In this document: piece after piece, positions 32,092 through 41,850 of the stretch
How positions within the stretch are numbered: position 1 is the stretch's first letter
Layout of the letters: every line of letters begins with the position of its first letter
Assembly: GCF_003050965.1 (NCBI RefSeq)
Contig: NZ_QAOU01000004.1
Coordinates: forward strand, 62,001 to 126,000
Origin: Nitrosospira sp. Nsp2
GTDB lineage: Bacteria; Pseudomonadota; Gammaproteobacteria; Burkholderiales; Nitrosomonadaceae
Reading direction: 5' to 3'
DNA: 64,000 nucleotides
The notes under the pieces: generated by a model
Database searches by the model: none
Told to the model about the DNA's origin: nothing
What the model saw: the letters and a program-made list of their open reading frames with translations, nothing else
Translations under genes and position numbers: made by a program

Positions 32092-33378
32092 ATGAAAATA
32101 ATATTGCCGCCGAACCGTCCCCGTCGTCATAGCCGTTGGTTTGGAATTCCCGCTTTTGTATGCTTGTCGATGCTCGCGCAATATGCTGTAGCTGATCGCG
32201 GCGATACGCTCAACCTCACCGGGGGGAGTACGTTCCTGTACGACACCAATGTATTTCGCTTATCAAACATCGTTCCCGCGAGTATCGTCGGCAGCGACAC
32301 TAAATCCGATCTCATCATCACCACAACGGGCACGCTAACTTGGGATAAGTTTTACTCCATGCAGCGCTTCGAGGTTAATGGCAGTCTTGTTGACAATCGT
32401 TACCATAATTTCGATTACCTCAATTTTCTGGCAAAAAACGGCACAGCCACCTGGCACTGGTATCTGACCCCCTCTTTTTACGGGAGGCTGATGGGGAACC
32501 ACCGGGAAGCGCTGAACAACTTCGCCGATCTCACCGGGTTCGCTAACTCCACTAACCGAAATCTGCGTATTGAGAATAATTTCCGGTTTGAGGGGGTTTT
32601 CGAGCTGGATGGCGCATGGCGCCTGATAGGTGGGGTGGCTTATGACGTCCGGACGAACAGCAGGACGCTCGTGCAGGATTTTGACAACAGCGTTCTCTCG
32701 GTCGATGGGGGACTACGCTATGCCTTTCCCTCCGGGAGTTCGCTTACGTACAAGTTCAGACATGGCCATGGGGAATTCTTTAAAAGACCAGAGCCGATAC
32801 AGAGTCAGCTCTTCGATACCCGTTTCAACGAGATGGAGCATGAGTTGCGGCTTATCTGGCCCGTAACCGGCAAGACTTCGATCGATGCGCGCGTGGGTCA
32901 CTTGGCACGTCACCATGCTCACTTTCCCGAAAGGGATTTCGAGGGCTTCGTGGGCAATTTCAACCTTAACTGGGCTGTTACGGGCAAAACTCGGGTGGTC
33001 GCCGGTTGGGCGCGCGACCTGCTCAACTTTCAGCTAGCGCCGAATACCTTTGTGGGTTCGCCATTTTTTCAACCGTTTTCCAGCAGTTATGTAGGTGCGA
33101 ACCGGGTCTTTTTCGCCCCGGTATGGCAGATCACGGAAAAAGTAGCATTGCGCCTGCGTTACGACTTCATTCTGCGTGATCATTTGGGGGCCGTCCAATT
33201 TGTCGCGGGCGGGGATCGTACGGATACATCGCATTCGGGCATGATAGCGGTGGACTGGCAGCCGTTGAGGGCACTTTTTATTAGTGGCGCACTACAGCGG
33301 GATCACCGTTCCTCGGACCATAGAGGCTTCAATTTCGACAGTTCAGCGGCGAGCGTCTCGGCAAGACTTAATTTTTAG
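32092..33378 (+). CDS. epsL: Outer-membrane beta-barrel protein EpsL (XrtB-associated)
   Basis: 428 residues with an N-terminal signal region (FGIPAFVCLSMLAQYAVA, then DRGDTLNLTGGSTFLYDTNVFRLS). The rest alternates short aromatic-edged strands (for example WHWYLTPSFYGRLMGNHREAL and SVSARLNF at the C-terminal end), the signature of an outer-membrane barrel with a terminal Phe. This is the XrtB/PEP-CTERM-associated EpsL family, thought to form or help the EPS exit route in the outer membrane. It begins the export and sorting half of the locus behind its own promoter. Confidence 0.88.
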   Translation: MKIILPPNRPRRHSRWFGIPAFVCLSMLAQYAVADRGDTLNLTGGSTFLYDTNVFRLSNIVPASIVGSDTKSDLIITTTGTLTWDKFYSMQRFEVNGSLVDNRYHNFDYLNFLAKNGTATWHWYLTPSFYGRLMGNHREALNNFADLTGFANSTNRNLRIENNFRFEGVFELDGAWRLIGGVAYDVRTNSRTLVQDFDNSVLSVDGGLRYAFPSGSSLTYKFRHGHGEFFKRPEPIQSQLFDTRFNEMEHELRLIWPVTGKTSIDARVGHLARHHAHFPERDFEGFVGNFNLNWAVTGKTRVVAGWARDLLNFQLAPNTFVGSPFFQPFSSSYVGANRVFFAPVWQITEKVALRLRYDFILRDHLGAVQFVAGGDRTDTSHSGMIAVDWQPLRALFISGALQRDHRSSDHRGFNFDSSAASVSARLNF

Positions 33379-33399
33379 CGGTGATGGGGTGAACGAGCG

Positions 33400-33693
33400 G
33401 TGTTAATAACAAAAACAATTTGCATGGTGAGCTTGTTTTCATTTCACGCTGGGGAAAATCGGCCGCTTTCAACCAAGGCTGAGTCAGCCGACCGGTTCAT
33501 TGACGACTTTTATTATCTCGTGTATATCATTTTAATAGCCTTTTTTGTTGTGGGCTTGCCGTTACTGGCACCAGTCCCGCAGTGGTTGTCAGGAGTCGGC
33601 GTTATCGCTCTTTGCTTTATACCTATCTTTTCTCGGGCAGGAAGGCAGCTTTGGCTAAGTCGCAATGTATACCGTCACATATTTTTACATTAA
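33400..33693 (+). CDS. Small membrane protein between epsL and epsD
   Basis: Up to 97 residues (GTG 33400; the start is uncertain because no good Shine-Dalgarno is seen). Two hydrophobic segments are clear: DDFYYLVYIILIAFFVVGLPLLAP and WLSGVGVIALCFIPIFS, ending in a basic tail. I recognise no family. It lies 12 bp before epsD and 22 bp after epsL in the same direction, so if translated it would be an inner-membrane accessory of the EPS machinery. Confidence 0.45.
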   Translation: MLITKTICMVSLFSFHAGENRPLSTKAESADRFIDDFYYLVYIILIAFFVVGLPLLAPVPQWLSGVGVIALCFIPIFSRAGRQLWLSRNVYRHIFLH

Positions 33694-33705
33694 AAGAAGG
33701 CAGAA

Positions 33706-34680
33706 ATGCGAAACATCGCTCACCATATAATATCTATACTGCTGATTCCCTTGGTCGCGCTTGGGATTGCCGGTTGCGGTAGCAAAGAGGCTGAAAAGCA
33801 GAAGCCCGCGACACAAATCGCCGCGAAAGTTAATTCAGGCGAAATTTCTGTTCACCAGCTTAATTACGTATTGACGCGGACCCCGGGAGCGGGCGCTGCA
33901 AGTGCCGAGACGGCGCCCAAAATCCGCCGTGAAGTTCTGGATCGACTGGTTGATCAGGAACTCGCAGTCGAGAAAGCTACGGAAAAGAAGCTGGACCGGT
34001 CACCCGAGGTACTCCTCGCTCTTGAGAATGCTCGCCGGGAGATACTAGCCCGCGCCTATGTGGAGCAAGTTACTGCGGCTGCCCCCAAGCCGACTATTGA
34101 AGAAGCAAAGAAATATTACGCCGAAAACCCGCCACTTTTCGCGGAGCGCCGCATTTATAACATTCAGGAAATCGTAATGCCGGCAACTGCCGGGGTTCCC
34201 GCCGAGTTGCGTGGAATGGTCGAGGCCGGAAAGCCGATGGAAGAGATTGCCAATTGGCTTAAAGGTAGGGGCATAAAATTTGCGGCGGGTAGCGCTACCC
34301 GATCGGCTGAACAAATTCCGCTCGAACTGCTACCGAAAATACACCCGCTCAAGGCCGGGCAGAGTCTGGTTCTGGAAGGCCCCCAGACAGTGACGGTGAT
34401 GAGGCTTGCTGGTGCGCAATCGGCGCCGGTGTCGGAAGAGGCGGCACTACCCCGTATCCAACAGTTTCTCGGCAATCAACGCGCTGCCGAGATGGCCAAA
34501 CAGGAGTTTAAAACCCTTAAGGCCAACGCTAAAATTACCTACATGGGGGAATTCGCTGGCTCTGACACACCGCAAACTGCGGCCGGACCCCAGGCCACCG
34601 AGGCAAAAGACCCTGGTATGGCAACCCGCGCTTCTACCCCCGGCGGGTCAGTCGAGAGAGGCGTAGCCGGTTTAAAGTGA
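33706..34680 (+). CDS. epsD: EpsD-family peptidyl-prolyl cis-trans isomerase lipoprotein
   Basis: 324 residues. The lipobox LGIAGC gives a lipoprotein after cleavage at C22 or so. The SurA-like N-terminal chaperone segment follows (KVNSGEISVHQLNYVLTRTPG..., RREVLDRLVDQELAVEKATEKKLD), then a parvulin-like PPIase region (APKPTIEEAKKYYAENPPLFAERRIYNIQEIV). It probably folds periplasmic or outer-membrane EPS components such as EpsL or EpsE. GTG or ATG starts of epsE overlap or follow its stop closely. The C-terminal 50 residues are Thr/Ala/Gly-rich and low-complexity. Confidence 0.9.
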   Translation: MRNIAHHIISILLIPLVALGIAGCGSKEAEKQKPATQIAAKVNSGEISVHQLNYVLTRTPGAGAASAETAPKIRREVLDRLVDQELAVEKATEKKLDRSPEVLLALENARREILARAYVEQVTAAAPKPTIEEAKKYYAENPPLFAERRIYNIQEIVMPATAGVPAELRGMVEAGKPMEEIANWLKGRGIKFAAGSATRSAEQIPLELLPKIHPLKAGQSLVLEGPQTVTVMRLAGAQSAPVSEEAALPRIQQFLGNQRAAEMAKQEFKTLKANAKITYMGEFAGSDTPQTAAGPQATEAKDPGMATRASTPGGSVERGVAGLK

Positions 34681-34721
34681 AACTGTCCAATTATTATATC
34701 TATAAGGGAAATTTGACATCC

Positions 34722-35519
34722 ATGACTCAAGCTCTGACGCGGATACTGACTCTTTTCTTTGCCCTATTGGCGACGACCGTTTTTGCGGAGGGGAATCACG
34801 ACTATCCGCTTGGCCCTGGGGATGTACTACGTATTCAGGTTTTCCAGAATCCTGACCTCACTACCGAAACGCGCGTTTCCGAGAACGGGGTGATAACTTA
34901 TCCCCTGATTGGCAACATTGACGTTGGCGGTCTCCCTATCTCTGCCGCAGAAAAGAAAGTTGCTGACGCACTAAAGAATGGCGGTTTCGTTCGGCAACCA
35001 CAGGTCAACATTATTCTCCTGCAAATGCGCGGAAATCAGGTGAGCGTACTCGGGCAGGTCAACCGTCCGGGCCGGTTTCCGCTTGAAACCCTCAGCCGCG
35101 TGAGTGATATGTTGGCCATGGCCGGAGGGATCACCCCGACCGGGGATGATTCAGCCATCGTAATTGGTTCGCGCGACGGGAAGCCCTTCCGTAAGGTGAT
35201 TGATATAGCGGAGCTCTACCTCGGTGAAAGATCCGATGCGGATATCATTCTCGCAGGCGGCGACGTGATCTACGTCCATCGCGCGCCGGTCTTTTATATT
35301 TATGGTGAAGCTCAGCGTCCGGGCGCCTATCGTATCGAACGGGGAATGACAATCCAGCAGGCCCTTGCCCAAGGTGGGGGGCACACCGTGCGTGGCAGTG
35401 AGTGGCGGCTGCGGTTGCATAGGAAAAACGCGGACGGTGTGGTCGAAAAACTCTCTCCGGAGATGACCGATACCGTACAGCCAAATGACATCATTTACGT
35501 GCGGGAAAGTATTTTCTAA
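34722..35519 (+). CDS. epsE: Polysaccharide export lipoprotein-like protein EpsE (Wza family)
   Basis: About 265 residues from ATG 34722, chosen because it places the signal peptide (MTQALTRILTLFFALLATTVFA) at the N-terminus; a GTG at 34677 overlapping the epsD stop is possible. The polysaccharide biosynthesis/export domain is YPLGPGDVLRIQVFQNPDLTTETRVSENGVITYPLIGNIDVGGL, and two SLBB-type repeats follow (NQVSVLGQVNRPGRFPL and VFYIYGEAQRPGAYRIERGMT). No lipobox cysteine is visible, unlike Wza. It forms the outer-membrane or periplasmic secretin-like conduit for EPS together with EpsF/EpsG and EpsL. Confidence 0.92.
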   Translation: MTQALTRILTLFFALLATTVFAEGNHDYPLGPGDVLRIQVFQNPDLTTETRVSENGVITYPLIGNIDVGGLPISAAEKKVADALKNGGFVRQPQVNIILLQMRGNQVSVLGQVNRPGRFPLETLSRVSDMLAMAGGITPTGDDSAIVIGSRDGKPFRKVIDIAELYLGERSDADIILAGGDVIYVHRAPVFYIYGEAQRPGAYRIERGMTIQQALAQGGGHTVRGSEWRLRLHRKNADGVVEKLSPEMTDTVQPNDIIYVRESIF

Positions 35520-35546
35520 ACGGTAGCAAACCAGTAGCCAAACCTT

Positions 35547-36977
35547 ATGACACTCTCACAATTTCTGCTTATCCTTCGGGCCCACCGGAAAGTAGCGCTC
35601 CTCGCGTTTCTTCTCGTCGTGAGTACGACACTGGTGGTGAGCCTGATCCTGCCAAAGGAATACACAGCCTATACAGCGGTTGTGATCGACGTTAAGTCAC
35701 CCGATCCTCTCGTCGGTATGGTATTGCCTGGATCCCTTACTCCAGGATATATGGCGACGCAGATCGATATCATAAACAGTGATCGAGTGGCGCAACGGGT
35801 GGTCAAACTGTTACGCATGGATGAAAGCCCGGCTATCCGCGAGCAGTGGGAGGAGGCGACCGAAGGTGAGGGTGATTTAACGGTGTGGCTGGCTCAGTTG
35901 TTAAAGAAAAAACTAAACGTTAAACCCTCGCGCGATAGTAATGTCGTCAACATTGAGTTCAGTGGTGCCGACCCCAGCTTTGCTGCGGTCGTGGCTAATG
36001 CCTTCGCACAGGCATATATAGACATAAATCTCGAACTCAAGGTCGATCCGGCCCGTCAACACGCGAGCTGGTTTGACGACCAGACAAAAGCCCTCCGGGA
36101 CAAACTGGAAAAAGCCCGTCAGGCGCTTTCGGCCCATCAGCAGGAAACCGGCGTTATTGCCACCGAGGAGCGCCTGGACTATGAGGTTGCCAAGCTCAAC
36201 GAGCTTTCAACGCAGTTGACCATCGTGCAGGGACAAACCTCCGACAGCAGCAGCAAGCGCAGATCTACTGAAAACCCGGAGACGCTGGCGGAAGTGATGC
36301 AAAATCCATTGATCAACAGCCTAAAATCTGACATAGCCCGCCTTGACGCCAAGCTTCAGGAAAGCAGCGTGAATCTCGGTAAAAACCACCCGCAGACGCA
36401 ACGGGCGCAGTCGGAGCTCGCATCGCTTAGAAACAGGCTAGCCAGTGAGACGCGGCAAATCCACAATAGCATCAGCACCTCCTACGAAGTGGGCAAACGG
36501 AAGGAGCAAGAGTTGCTGGAAGCGATTGAAAGGCACAAAAAATACGTGCTTGAGCTGAACGGACAGCGCGACCAGATCAGTGTCCTGCAGCGCGACGTTG
36601 AAGCTGCCCAGCGCAACTTTGAGGCGGTGAGCCAACGTTCTGCTCATACCAGACTTGAGAGTCTCTCGGTCCAAACAAATATCGCGATACTGAATCCAGC
36701 CTCTATACCCATTGAACACTCACGACCCCGGATTCTACTCAACGTATTGATCTCCATATTCCTGGGTACATTGCTTGCGGTAGGTGTGGCGGTGGTGCTT
36801 GAGCTTATGAATCGCCGCGTGCGCTCGGTGGAAGATCTAACCCAAGTCATGGATCTGCCAGTGTTAGCTACGATCTCCATTGCCGGAACGCGATCTCCTT
36901 CGGGCACCAGAAAAGGTAGATTTTTGGGACGTAGTGCGCCAAGACGAGCAATAGGAATGGAAGTCCCCGAGCATTGA
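35547..36977 (+). CDS. epsF: Chain-length determinant protein EpsF (Wzz/PCP family)
   Basis: 476 residues with an N-terminal TM (VALLAFLLVVSTTLVVSLILP) and a C-terminal TM (LLNVLISIFLGTLLAVGVAVVLEL) enclosing a large coiled-coil periplasmic domain (FDDQTKALRDKLEKARQALSAHQQETG, QRDQISVLQRDVEAAQRNFEAVSQRS). The proline-rich NPASIPIEHSRPRI segment before TM2 is typical of polysaccharide co-polymerases. It sets EPS chain length and connects polymerase with export. In Wzc-type systems the kinase is fused; here it is the separate next gene, epsG, 13 bp downstream. Confidence 0.95.
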   Translation: MTLSQFLLILRAHRKVALLAFLLVVSTTLVVSLILPKEYTAYTAVVIDVKSPDPLVGMVLPGSLTPGYMATQIDIINSDRVAQRVVKLLRMDESPAIREQWEEATEGEGDLTVWLAQLLKKKLNVKPSRDSNVVNIEFSGADPSFAAVVANAFAQAYIDINLELKVDPARQHASWFDDQTKALRDKLEKARQALSAHQQETGVIATEERLDYEVAKLNELSTQLTIVQGQTSDSSSKRRSTENPETLAEVMQNPLINSLKSDIARLDAKLQESSVNLGKNHPQTQRAQSELASLRNRLASETRQIHNSISTSYEVGKRKEQELLEAIERHKKYVLELNGQRDQISVLQRDVEAAQRNFEAVSQRSAHTRLESLSVQTNIAILNPASIPIEHSRPRILLNVLISIFLGTLLAVGVAVVLELMNRRVRSVEDLTQVMDLPVLATISIAGTRSPSGTRKGRFLGRSAPRRAIGMEVPEH

Positions 36978-36990
36978 CCGGAACCCAGCC

Positions 36991-37923
36991 ATGAAACCAG
37001 TTACAAGTACCTTTCCAAGTATTAAGCGGCAGCAGACCACAAGTTCGGGTGATGCGCAAGTTCACGGTAAAACCCAGTTGGGTGCCGGGAGCCATAGCTC
37101 AATCGGTACCATTCTTGTCGATAGCGGACGTTTATCTTCCGAAAACGCTGAGCGTATCCTGCGGCTACAAATAGAGCAGGACAAGCGTTTTGGCGACACC
37201 GGCCTTAAACTTGGTCTCCTGACGGAAGAGGACATTCGCTTCGCACTCTCACGTCAGTTCGATTATCTTTACCTTCCGCAAACAGACACCAGCCTGCATC
37301 ATGATCTTATAGCTGCCTATGAGCCATTCAGTCCCGCGGTTGAGAAGTTGCGAGCGCTACGCAGCCAACTGATGTTGCGCTGGTTCAACGGCGAGACGCG
37401 GCGCAATGCTCTTGCCATCATGAGCCCGGGCGAGAGCGAGGGGCGAAGCTTTATCGCAGCCAACCTGGCAATCGTATTCTCTCAGCTCGGGGAACGTACT
37501 CTGCTCATCGATGCTGACCTTCGAAATCCGCGCCAGCATAAGTTATTCAAGTTGGGCCATGGTGGGGGCCTCTCAGGTATGCTTGCGGGCCGGAACGGGA
37601 CCGAGGTCATCAGCCGGATTTCGCCACTCCATGGGCTTTCGGTGTTACCTGCTGGCGCTGTGCCACCCAATCCGCAGGAATTGATCGGCCGCCCCGTTTT
37701 TGCCGAATTGTTACAGACACTTATTCAAGATTTTGACATTGTTATTGTCGATACCCCCGCTGCCAACCACCATGCTGAGGCAGTGACTCTTGCTGTTGGC
37801 GCATCCGCGGCGCTCATACTGGCTCGCAAAAATCGCAGCTCCGTACCCGACATCGTCAGTCTTGCCCGCAGTCTTGAACAAACGCGCACGATGCTGGTGG
37901 GCTCAGTACTGAATGATTTTTAA
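36991..37923 (+). CDS. epsG: EpsG-type tyrosine kinase / chain-length regulator with MshEN-like N-terminus
   Basis: 310 residues. Residues 37-95 (IGTILVDSGRLSSENAERILRLQ and GLKLGLLTEEDIRFALSRQF) look like the T2SSE-N/MshEN domain. Residues 110-310 are the BY-kinase domain: the P-loop S145-P-G-E-S-E-G-R-S-F with Arg152 where most P-loops have Lys, Walker A' LLIDADLR (171-178), and Walker B DIVIVDTPA. No Tyr-rich C-terminal cluster is present. It partners EpsF and controls polymer length or export. The Arg in the loop is common to this family in my memory, but it may alter ATP use. The N-terminal domain suggests c-di-GMP input. Confidence 0.9.
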   Translation: MKPVTSTFPSIKRQQTTSSGDAQVHGKTQLGAGSHSSIGTILVDSGRLSSENAERILRLQIEQDKRFGDTGLKLGLLTEEDIRFALSRQFDYLYLPQTDTSLHHDLIAAYEPFSPAVEKLRALRSQLMLRWFNGETRRNALAIMSPGESEGRSFIAANLAIVFSQLGERTLLIDADLRNPRQHKLFKLGHGGGLSGMLAGRNGTEVISRISPLHGLSVLPAGAVPPNPQELIGRPVFAELLQTLIQDFDIVIVDTPAANHHAEAVTLAVGASAALILARKNRSSVPDIVSLARSLEQTRTMLVGSVLNDF

Positions 37924-38054
37924 GCAATTAAGTAAAGGACGATACAGCCGGATAGCAAATCTCACTGAAGAACGTACTTCAAAGCGAGCAAGCCGGGTTG
38001 CGGCGGTGTTGTGCCGCACCTCTACAAGTTCTGTTACGTTGGGTTAAAACTAAA

Positions 38055-38972
38055 ATGAGCATCAATTCACCAACTGCATTCAACAGACGAGCGGACGCAT
38101 CGGCGGGCTGGCGCAGACAATTGCTCATCTGGTTACCTATAATAACCGGGTTGATTGTACTTTACCTTCCGAGCCTGGTTGATTTGTTCCGGGGCGTCTG
38201 GAGTACCGATCAGCAAGCGCACGGCCCCATCGTACTAGGAATCGCGTGCTGGCTTATGTATCGGAAGTGGCCGGAAATGGTGCTCGTGAGCGAAGGCCAG
38301 TCGGGCACTCCCTCGATTGGTTGGCCGCTTTTCATATTCGGTTTAATACTTTATATCCTGGGCCGTTCACAGGATATTCTGGTCTTTGAAATTGGCTCGG
38401 TCGTTTGGCTGTTTTCCGGAATATTACTACTCATTCGTGGCGGGAAAGCGCTTAAAGCACAGTGGTTCCCTCTCTTCTTCATGCTTTTTATGATTCCGCT
38501 CCCCGGCCCGCTGGTTGATTTTCTCACCATGCCGATGAAAATGGCGGTTTCCTATGTAGCTGAAAACATACTTTTCTGGGCTGACTACCCAATCGCGCGT
38601 ACCGGCGTGATTTTGCAGATCGGGCAGTATAAGTTACTGGTTGCGGATGCATGCGCCGGGCTTCACACGCTTTTTACGCTGGAAGCGCTGGGATTGCTCT
38701 ACCTCAACATAGTACGGCACGACTCCGTCATGCGCAACATTGCTCTTGCCATTCTGATCGTGCCCATCTCTTTTACCGCAAATGTCATACGCGTGATGAT
38801 CCTGACTTTGATCACTTATCATTTCGGGGATGAGGCAGGGCAAGGCTTTCTCCACGGTTTCGCCGGCATGGTTCTTTTTCTCAGCGCGCTGCTTTTGATT
38901 ATTGGTGTAGATTCCCTCCTTCAACTTGCCATCAGGTTGCGGCATAAGAGTGGGACGGCAAGCCCTACCTGA
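38055..38972 (+). CDS. xrtB: Exosortase B
   Basis: About 305 residues from ATG 38055, with around eight membrane segments. The exosortase catalytic triad is visible: C200 in VADACAGLH, R246 in NVIRVMIL and H267 in GFLHGFAG, with the family arrangement of TM loops. It is a membrane cysteine transpeptidase-like enzyme that cleaves and processes PEP-CTERM proteins during export. The two such proteins at 59769 and 60483 are its likely substrates. It lies after epsG and is coupled to epsI (5 bp apart); the eps genes around it match the XrtB subtype. Earlier in-frame starts (37998) are less likely. Confidence 0.95.
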   Translation: MSINSPTAFNRRADASAGWRRQLLIWLPIITGLIVLYLPSLVDLFRGVWSTDQQAHGPIVLGIACWLMYRKWPEMVLVSEGQSGTPSIGWPLFIFGLILYILGRSQDILVFEIGSVVWLFSGILLLIRGGKALKAQWFPLFFMLFMIPLPGPLVDFLTMPMKMAVSYVAENILFWADYPIARTGVILQIGQYKLLVADACAGLHTLFTLEALGLLYLNIVRHDSVMRNIALAILIVPISFTANVIRVMILTLITYHFGDEAGQGFLHGFAGMVLFLSALLLIIGVDSLLQLAIRLRHKSGTASPT

Positions 38973-38976
38973 GCCC

Positions 38977-39654
38977 ATGAATGTCTGGATAAAAAATTTC
39001 ATTCTGCTCGTCCTAATGCTCGCGGCTTCAGGGCTCGCGCTGGCCTTGCGGCCCACCTACAAGGTCGCGACATATGAGCCGGCGATTGACCTCGAAGCGA
39101 TAATTCCCCGCGCTTTTGGGGAATGGCACGCGGAAAAGGAAAATCCAGTGCCAATGGTTGACCCGCAGCAGCAGGAAATGATTGAAAAAATTTATACACA
39201 GACCCTCAATCGCACCTACGTTAATAACCATGGCTATCGAATCATGCTCGCGATAGCATATGGAGATGATCAAAGAGACGCCATGCAGCTGCACTATCCG
39301 GAAGTTTGTTACCCTGCGCAGGGGTTTTCGCTGACGGGAAAGGAAAAAGGAACGCTCACGACGGAAAATGGATCAATTCCAGTCACGCGGATACTGACCA
39401 ATCTGGGCCAGCGCAACGAACCGGTTACGTACTGGACAACGGTTGGCGACAAGGTATTCCAGGGGGGAATCGAGAAGAAACTTGTTGAGATAGGTTACGG
39501 CCTGAACGGAAAAATACCCGATGGCTTGCTGATCAGGGTTTCCTCTATCGACCCGGAAGCGTCCCACGCCTTTGCGGTGCAGGCGCGATTTGCCGATCAG
39601 ATGCTCGGTGCCCTAACGCCTAAATACAGGCAAAAATTAAATGGCAATCTCTAG
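38977..39654 (+). CDS. epsI: Exosortase B-associated protein EpsI
   Basis: About 225 residues from ATG 38977, 5 bp after xrtB. An N-terminal membrane anchor ([20 protein letters not shown]) is followed by a periplasmic domain with the EpsI signature: [39 protein letters not shown] and [30 protein letters not shown]. The conserved Cys and His of HYPEVCYP are notable. EpsI proteins are found wherever exosortases act on EPS loci; they are sometimes fused to the exosortase, and their precise activity is unknown. It overlaps gmd by 14 bp. Confidence 0.93.
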   Translation: MNVWIKNFILLVLMLAASGLALALRPTYKVATYEPAIDLEAIIPRAFGEWHAEKENPVPMVDPQQQEMIEKIYTQTLNRTYVNNHGYRIMLAIAYGDDQRDAMQLHYPEVCYPAQGFSLTGKEKGTLTTENGSIPVTRILTNLGQRNEPVTYWTTVGDKVFQGGIEKKLVEIGYGLNGKIPDGLLIRVSSIDPEASHAFAVQARFADQMLGALTPKYRQKLNGNL

Positions 39655-40771
39655 CTCGACTACCCCCGAAAAAAAAATCGCACTGATTACTGGCATTACT
39701 GGACAAGATGGCGCTTATCTTGCCCAATTTTTGCTCACCAAAGGCTACGTGGTTCATGGAATCAAGCGGCGGACCTCGCTTTTCAACACCGACCGAATCG
39801 ACCATCTTTATCAGGACCCGCATGTCTCACAACGTAACTTCGTTCTTCACTACGGTGATTTGACTGATTCAACCAATCTGATCCGCATCATTCAACAGGT
39901 TCAGCCGGATGAAATCTATAACCTCGCTGCGATGAGTCACGTCGCGGTCAGCTTTGAAACCCCGGAATATACGGCTAACGCTGATGGGATTGGCACATTA
40001 CGCATTCTCGAGGCGATTCGCATCCTTGGTTTTGAGAAAAAAACTCGATTTTACCAAGCCAGCACGTCCGAACTGTATGGGCTTGTGCAAGAAGTGCCTC
40101 AGAAGGAAACTACACCGTTCTATCCTCGCAGCCCCTATGCGGTTGCAAAGCTCTATGGCTACTGGATTACCGTTAACTATCGAGAGGCCTACGGGATATA
40201 TGCGTGTAATGGCATACTCTTCAATCACGAGAGCCCAATCCGGGGCGAAACTTTTGTGACGCGCAAGATTACCCGAGCACTTTCCCGGATCAAACTTGGC
40301 TTGCAGGACTGTCTTTATTTGGGAAACATTGATGCGCTGCGCGATTGGGGTCACGCCCGCGATTATGTTGAGATGCAGTGGCTAATGCTCCAACAGGAGC
40401 AGGCAGAAGATTTTGTTATCGCGACGGGTATTCAGTATAGCGTTCGCGATTTTGTCAATGCGGCAGCCCAAGAGCTGGGTATGAGGCTGACATGGAGGGG
40501 GAAGGGACCTGATGAGGTTGGAATGGTCGCTTCAGCTTCCGCAAATGTCGAATCCAGAATAATTATCAGGATCGACTCGCGATACTTTAGGCCGACCGAA
40601 GTTGAAACTCTTCTTGGTGATCCAACCAAGGCAAAGAAAAAACTGGGATGGACGCCGAAGACTACTTTCCAGGAACTCGTAAGTGAAATGGTTCGTGAGG
40701 ACCTGAAAAGTGCTGAGCGAGACGAACTCGTGAAGAAACATGGTTTTTCTGCATACGACTATCACGAATAG
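39641..40771 (+). CDS. gmd: GDP-mannose 4,6-dehydratase
   Basis: 376-residue short-chain dehydrogenase (extended SDR). The NAD(P)-binding motif is [12 protein letters not shown], then [16 protein letters not shown], catalytic STSELYG with Ser/Thr-Glu, [10 protein letters not shown] (YxxxK) and [16 protein letters not shown]. It makes GDP-4-keto-6-deoxy-D-mannose, the substrate for the next gene. The start overlaps epsI by 14 bp, tying sugar supply to the export genes. ManC at 57537 would provide the GDP-mannose. Confidence 0.96.
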   Translation: MAISSSTTPEKKIALITGITGQDGAYLAQFLLTKGYVVHGIKRRTSLFNTDRIDHLYQDPHVSQRNFVLHYGDLTDSTNLIRIIQQVQPDEIYNLAAMSHVAVSFETPEYTANADGIGTLRILEAIRILGFEKKTRFYQASTSELYGLVQEVPQKETTPFYPRSPYAVAKLYGYWITVNYREAYGIYACNGILFNHESPIRGETFVTRKITRALSRIKLGLQDCLYLGNIDALRDWGHARDYVEMQWLMLQQEQAEDFVIATGIQYSVRDFVNAAAQELGMRLTWRGKGPDEVGMVASASANVESRIIIRIDSRYFRPTEVETLLGDPTKAKKKLGWTPKTTFQELVSEMVREDLKSAERDELVKKHGFSAYDYHE

Positions 40772-40778
40772 GATCGCG

Positions 40779-41759
40779 ATGGATAAAAATGCAAAAATCT
40801 ATATCGCGGGTCACCGTGGTCTCGTCGGGTCGGCCCTCCTCCGCAAGCTCTCCGCTGATGGCTACAATAATCTCATCACATACAACCACGTTGAATTAGA
40901 TCTGACGAAGCAACGCGTTGTCGAGGAATTTTTCGCGCGGGAAACCCCTTCATACGTATTCCTTTCAGCTGCGAAAGTAGGTGGAATTTACGCCAATAAC
41001 ACATACCCGGCAGAATTTATTCGCGATAACCTTGCCATTCAGACGAATGTGCTTCACGAAGCTTATCGCAGCGGTGTAAAACGACTGATGTTTCTAGGTT
41101 CAAGTTGTATTTATCCCAGGCTGGCTCCGCAGCCGATGAAGGAAGAATATCTCCTCAGCGGTCCGCTGGAATCGACCAACCGCCCCTATGCGATTGCCAA
41201 AATTGCTGGTATTGAAATGTGTTGGAGCTACAATCGGCAATACCGCACAAAGTACTTGGGGGCCATGCCGACGAATCTTTTCGGCCCCGGTGATAATTAC
41301 GATCTCAATAATAGTCACGTTATTCCTGCCTTAATACGCAAGTTTCATGAGGCGAAGATGGCGGGGAATTCTCCTGTGACTATCTGGGGTACCGGTACCC
41401 CCCGACGGGAGTTCCTGTATAGCGAAGATATGGCGGATGCCTGTATCTACCTCATGAACCTTCCCGAGGAGCGATTCGATTCCCTGCTGGGAAGTGATGA
41501 GGCGGCGACTGGGGTGTTCATGCCCCCTCTCATCAATATCGGAGTGGGCACGGACCAGACAATCCGTGAGCTGGCGGAATCCATTAAAAAGGTGGTTGGT
41601 TGCACGAGCGCCATAGTTTACGACAGCTCCAAGCCGGACGGAACTCCGCGCAAGCTAATGGACGTTTCCCGACTGAATGCGTTGGGTTGGCGCGCTCAAA
41701 CTTCCTTGGAAGCGGGGTTGGTCAATGCTTACCAGGATTTTCGTGGTAAGTATTCCTGA
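40779..41759 (+). CDS. fcl: GDP-L-fucose synthase
   Basis: 326-residue SDR epimerase/reductase. The nucleotide motif is AGHRGLVGSAL, with LSAAKVGGIYANNTYP, SSCIYP and YAIAK, and NLFGPGDNYDLNNSHVIPALIRKF in the C-terminal half. It converts GDP-4-keto-6-deoxymannose to GDP-L-fucose with NADPH. ATG 40779 follows gmd by 7 bp. Together with gmd this predicts L-fucose in the EPS. Confidence 0.96.
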   Translation: MDKNAKIYIAGHRGLVGSALLRKLSADGYNNLITYNHVELDLTKQRVVEEFFARETPSYVFLSAAKVGGIYANNTYPAEFIRDNLAIQTNVLHEAYRSGVKRLMFLGSSCIYPRLAPQPMKEEYLLSGPLESTNRPYAIAKIAGIEMCWSYNRQYRTKYLGAMPTNLFGPGDNYDLNNSHVIPALIRKFHEAKMAGNSPVTIWGTGTPRREFLYSEDMADACIYLMNLPEERFDSLLGSDEAATGVFMPPLINIGVGTDQTIRELAESIKKVVGCTSAIVYDSSKPDGTPRKLMDVSRLNALGWRAQTSLEAGLVNAYQDFRGKYS

Positions 41760-41850
41760 GCCTATCTCCATTTGACACAGGTCGGTTCGCCCACATCGGA
41801 TCGGATTGGTAAGATAACTATGCATCTGCGCTATCGGTCCAATACGTAAA

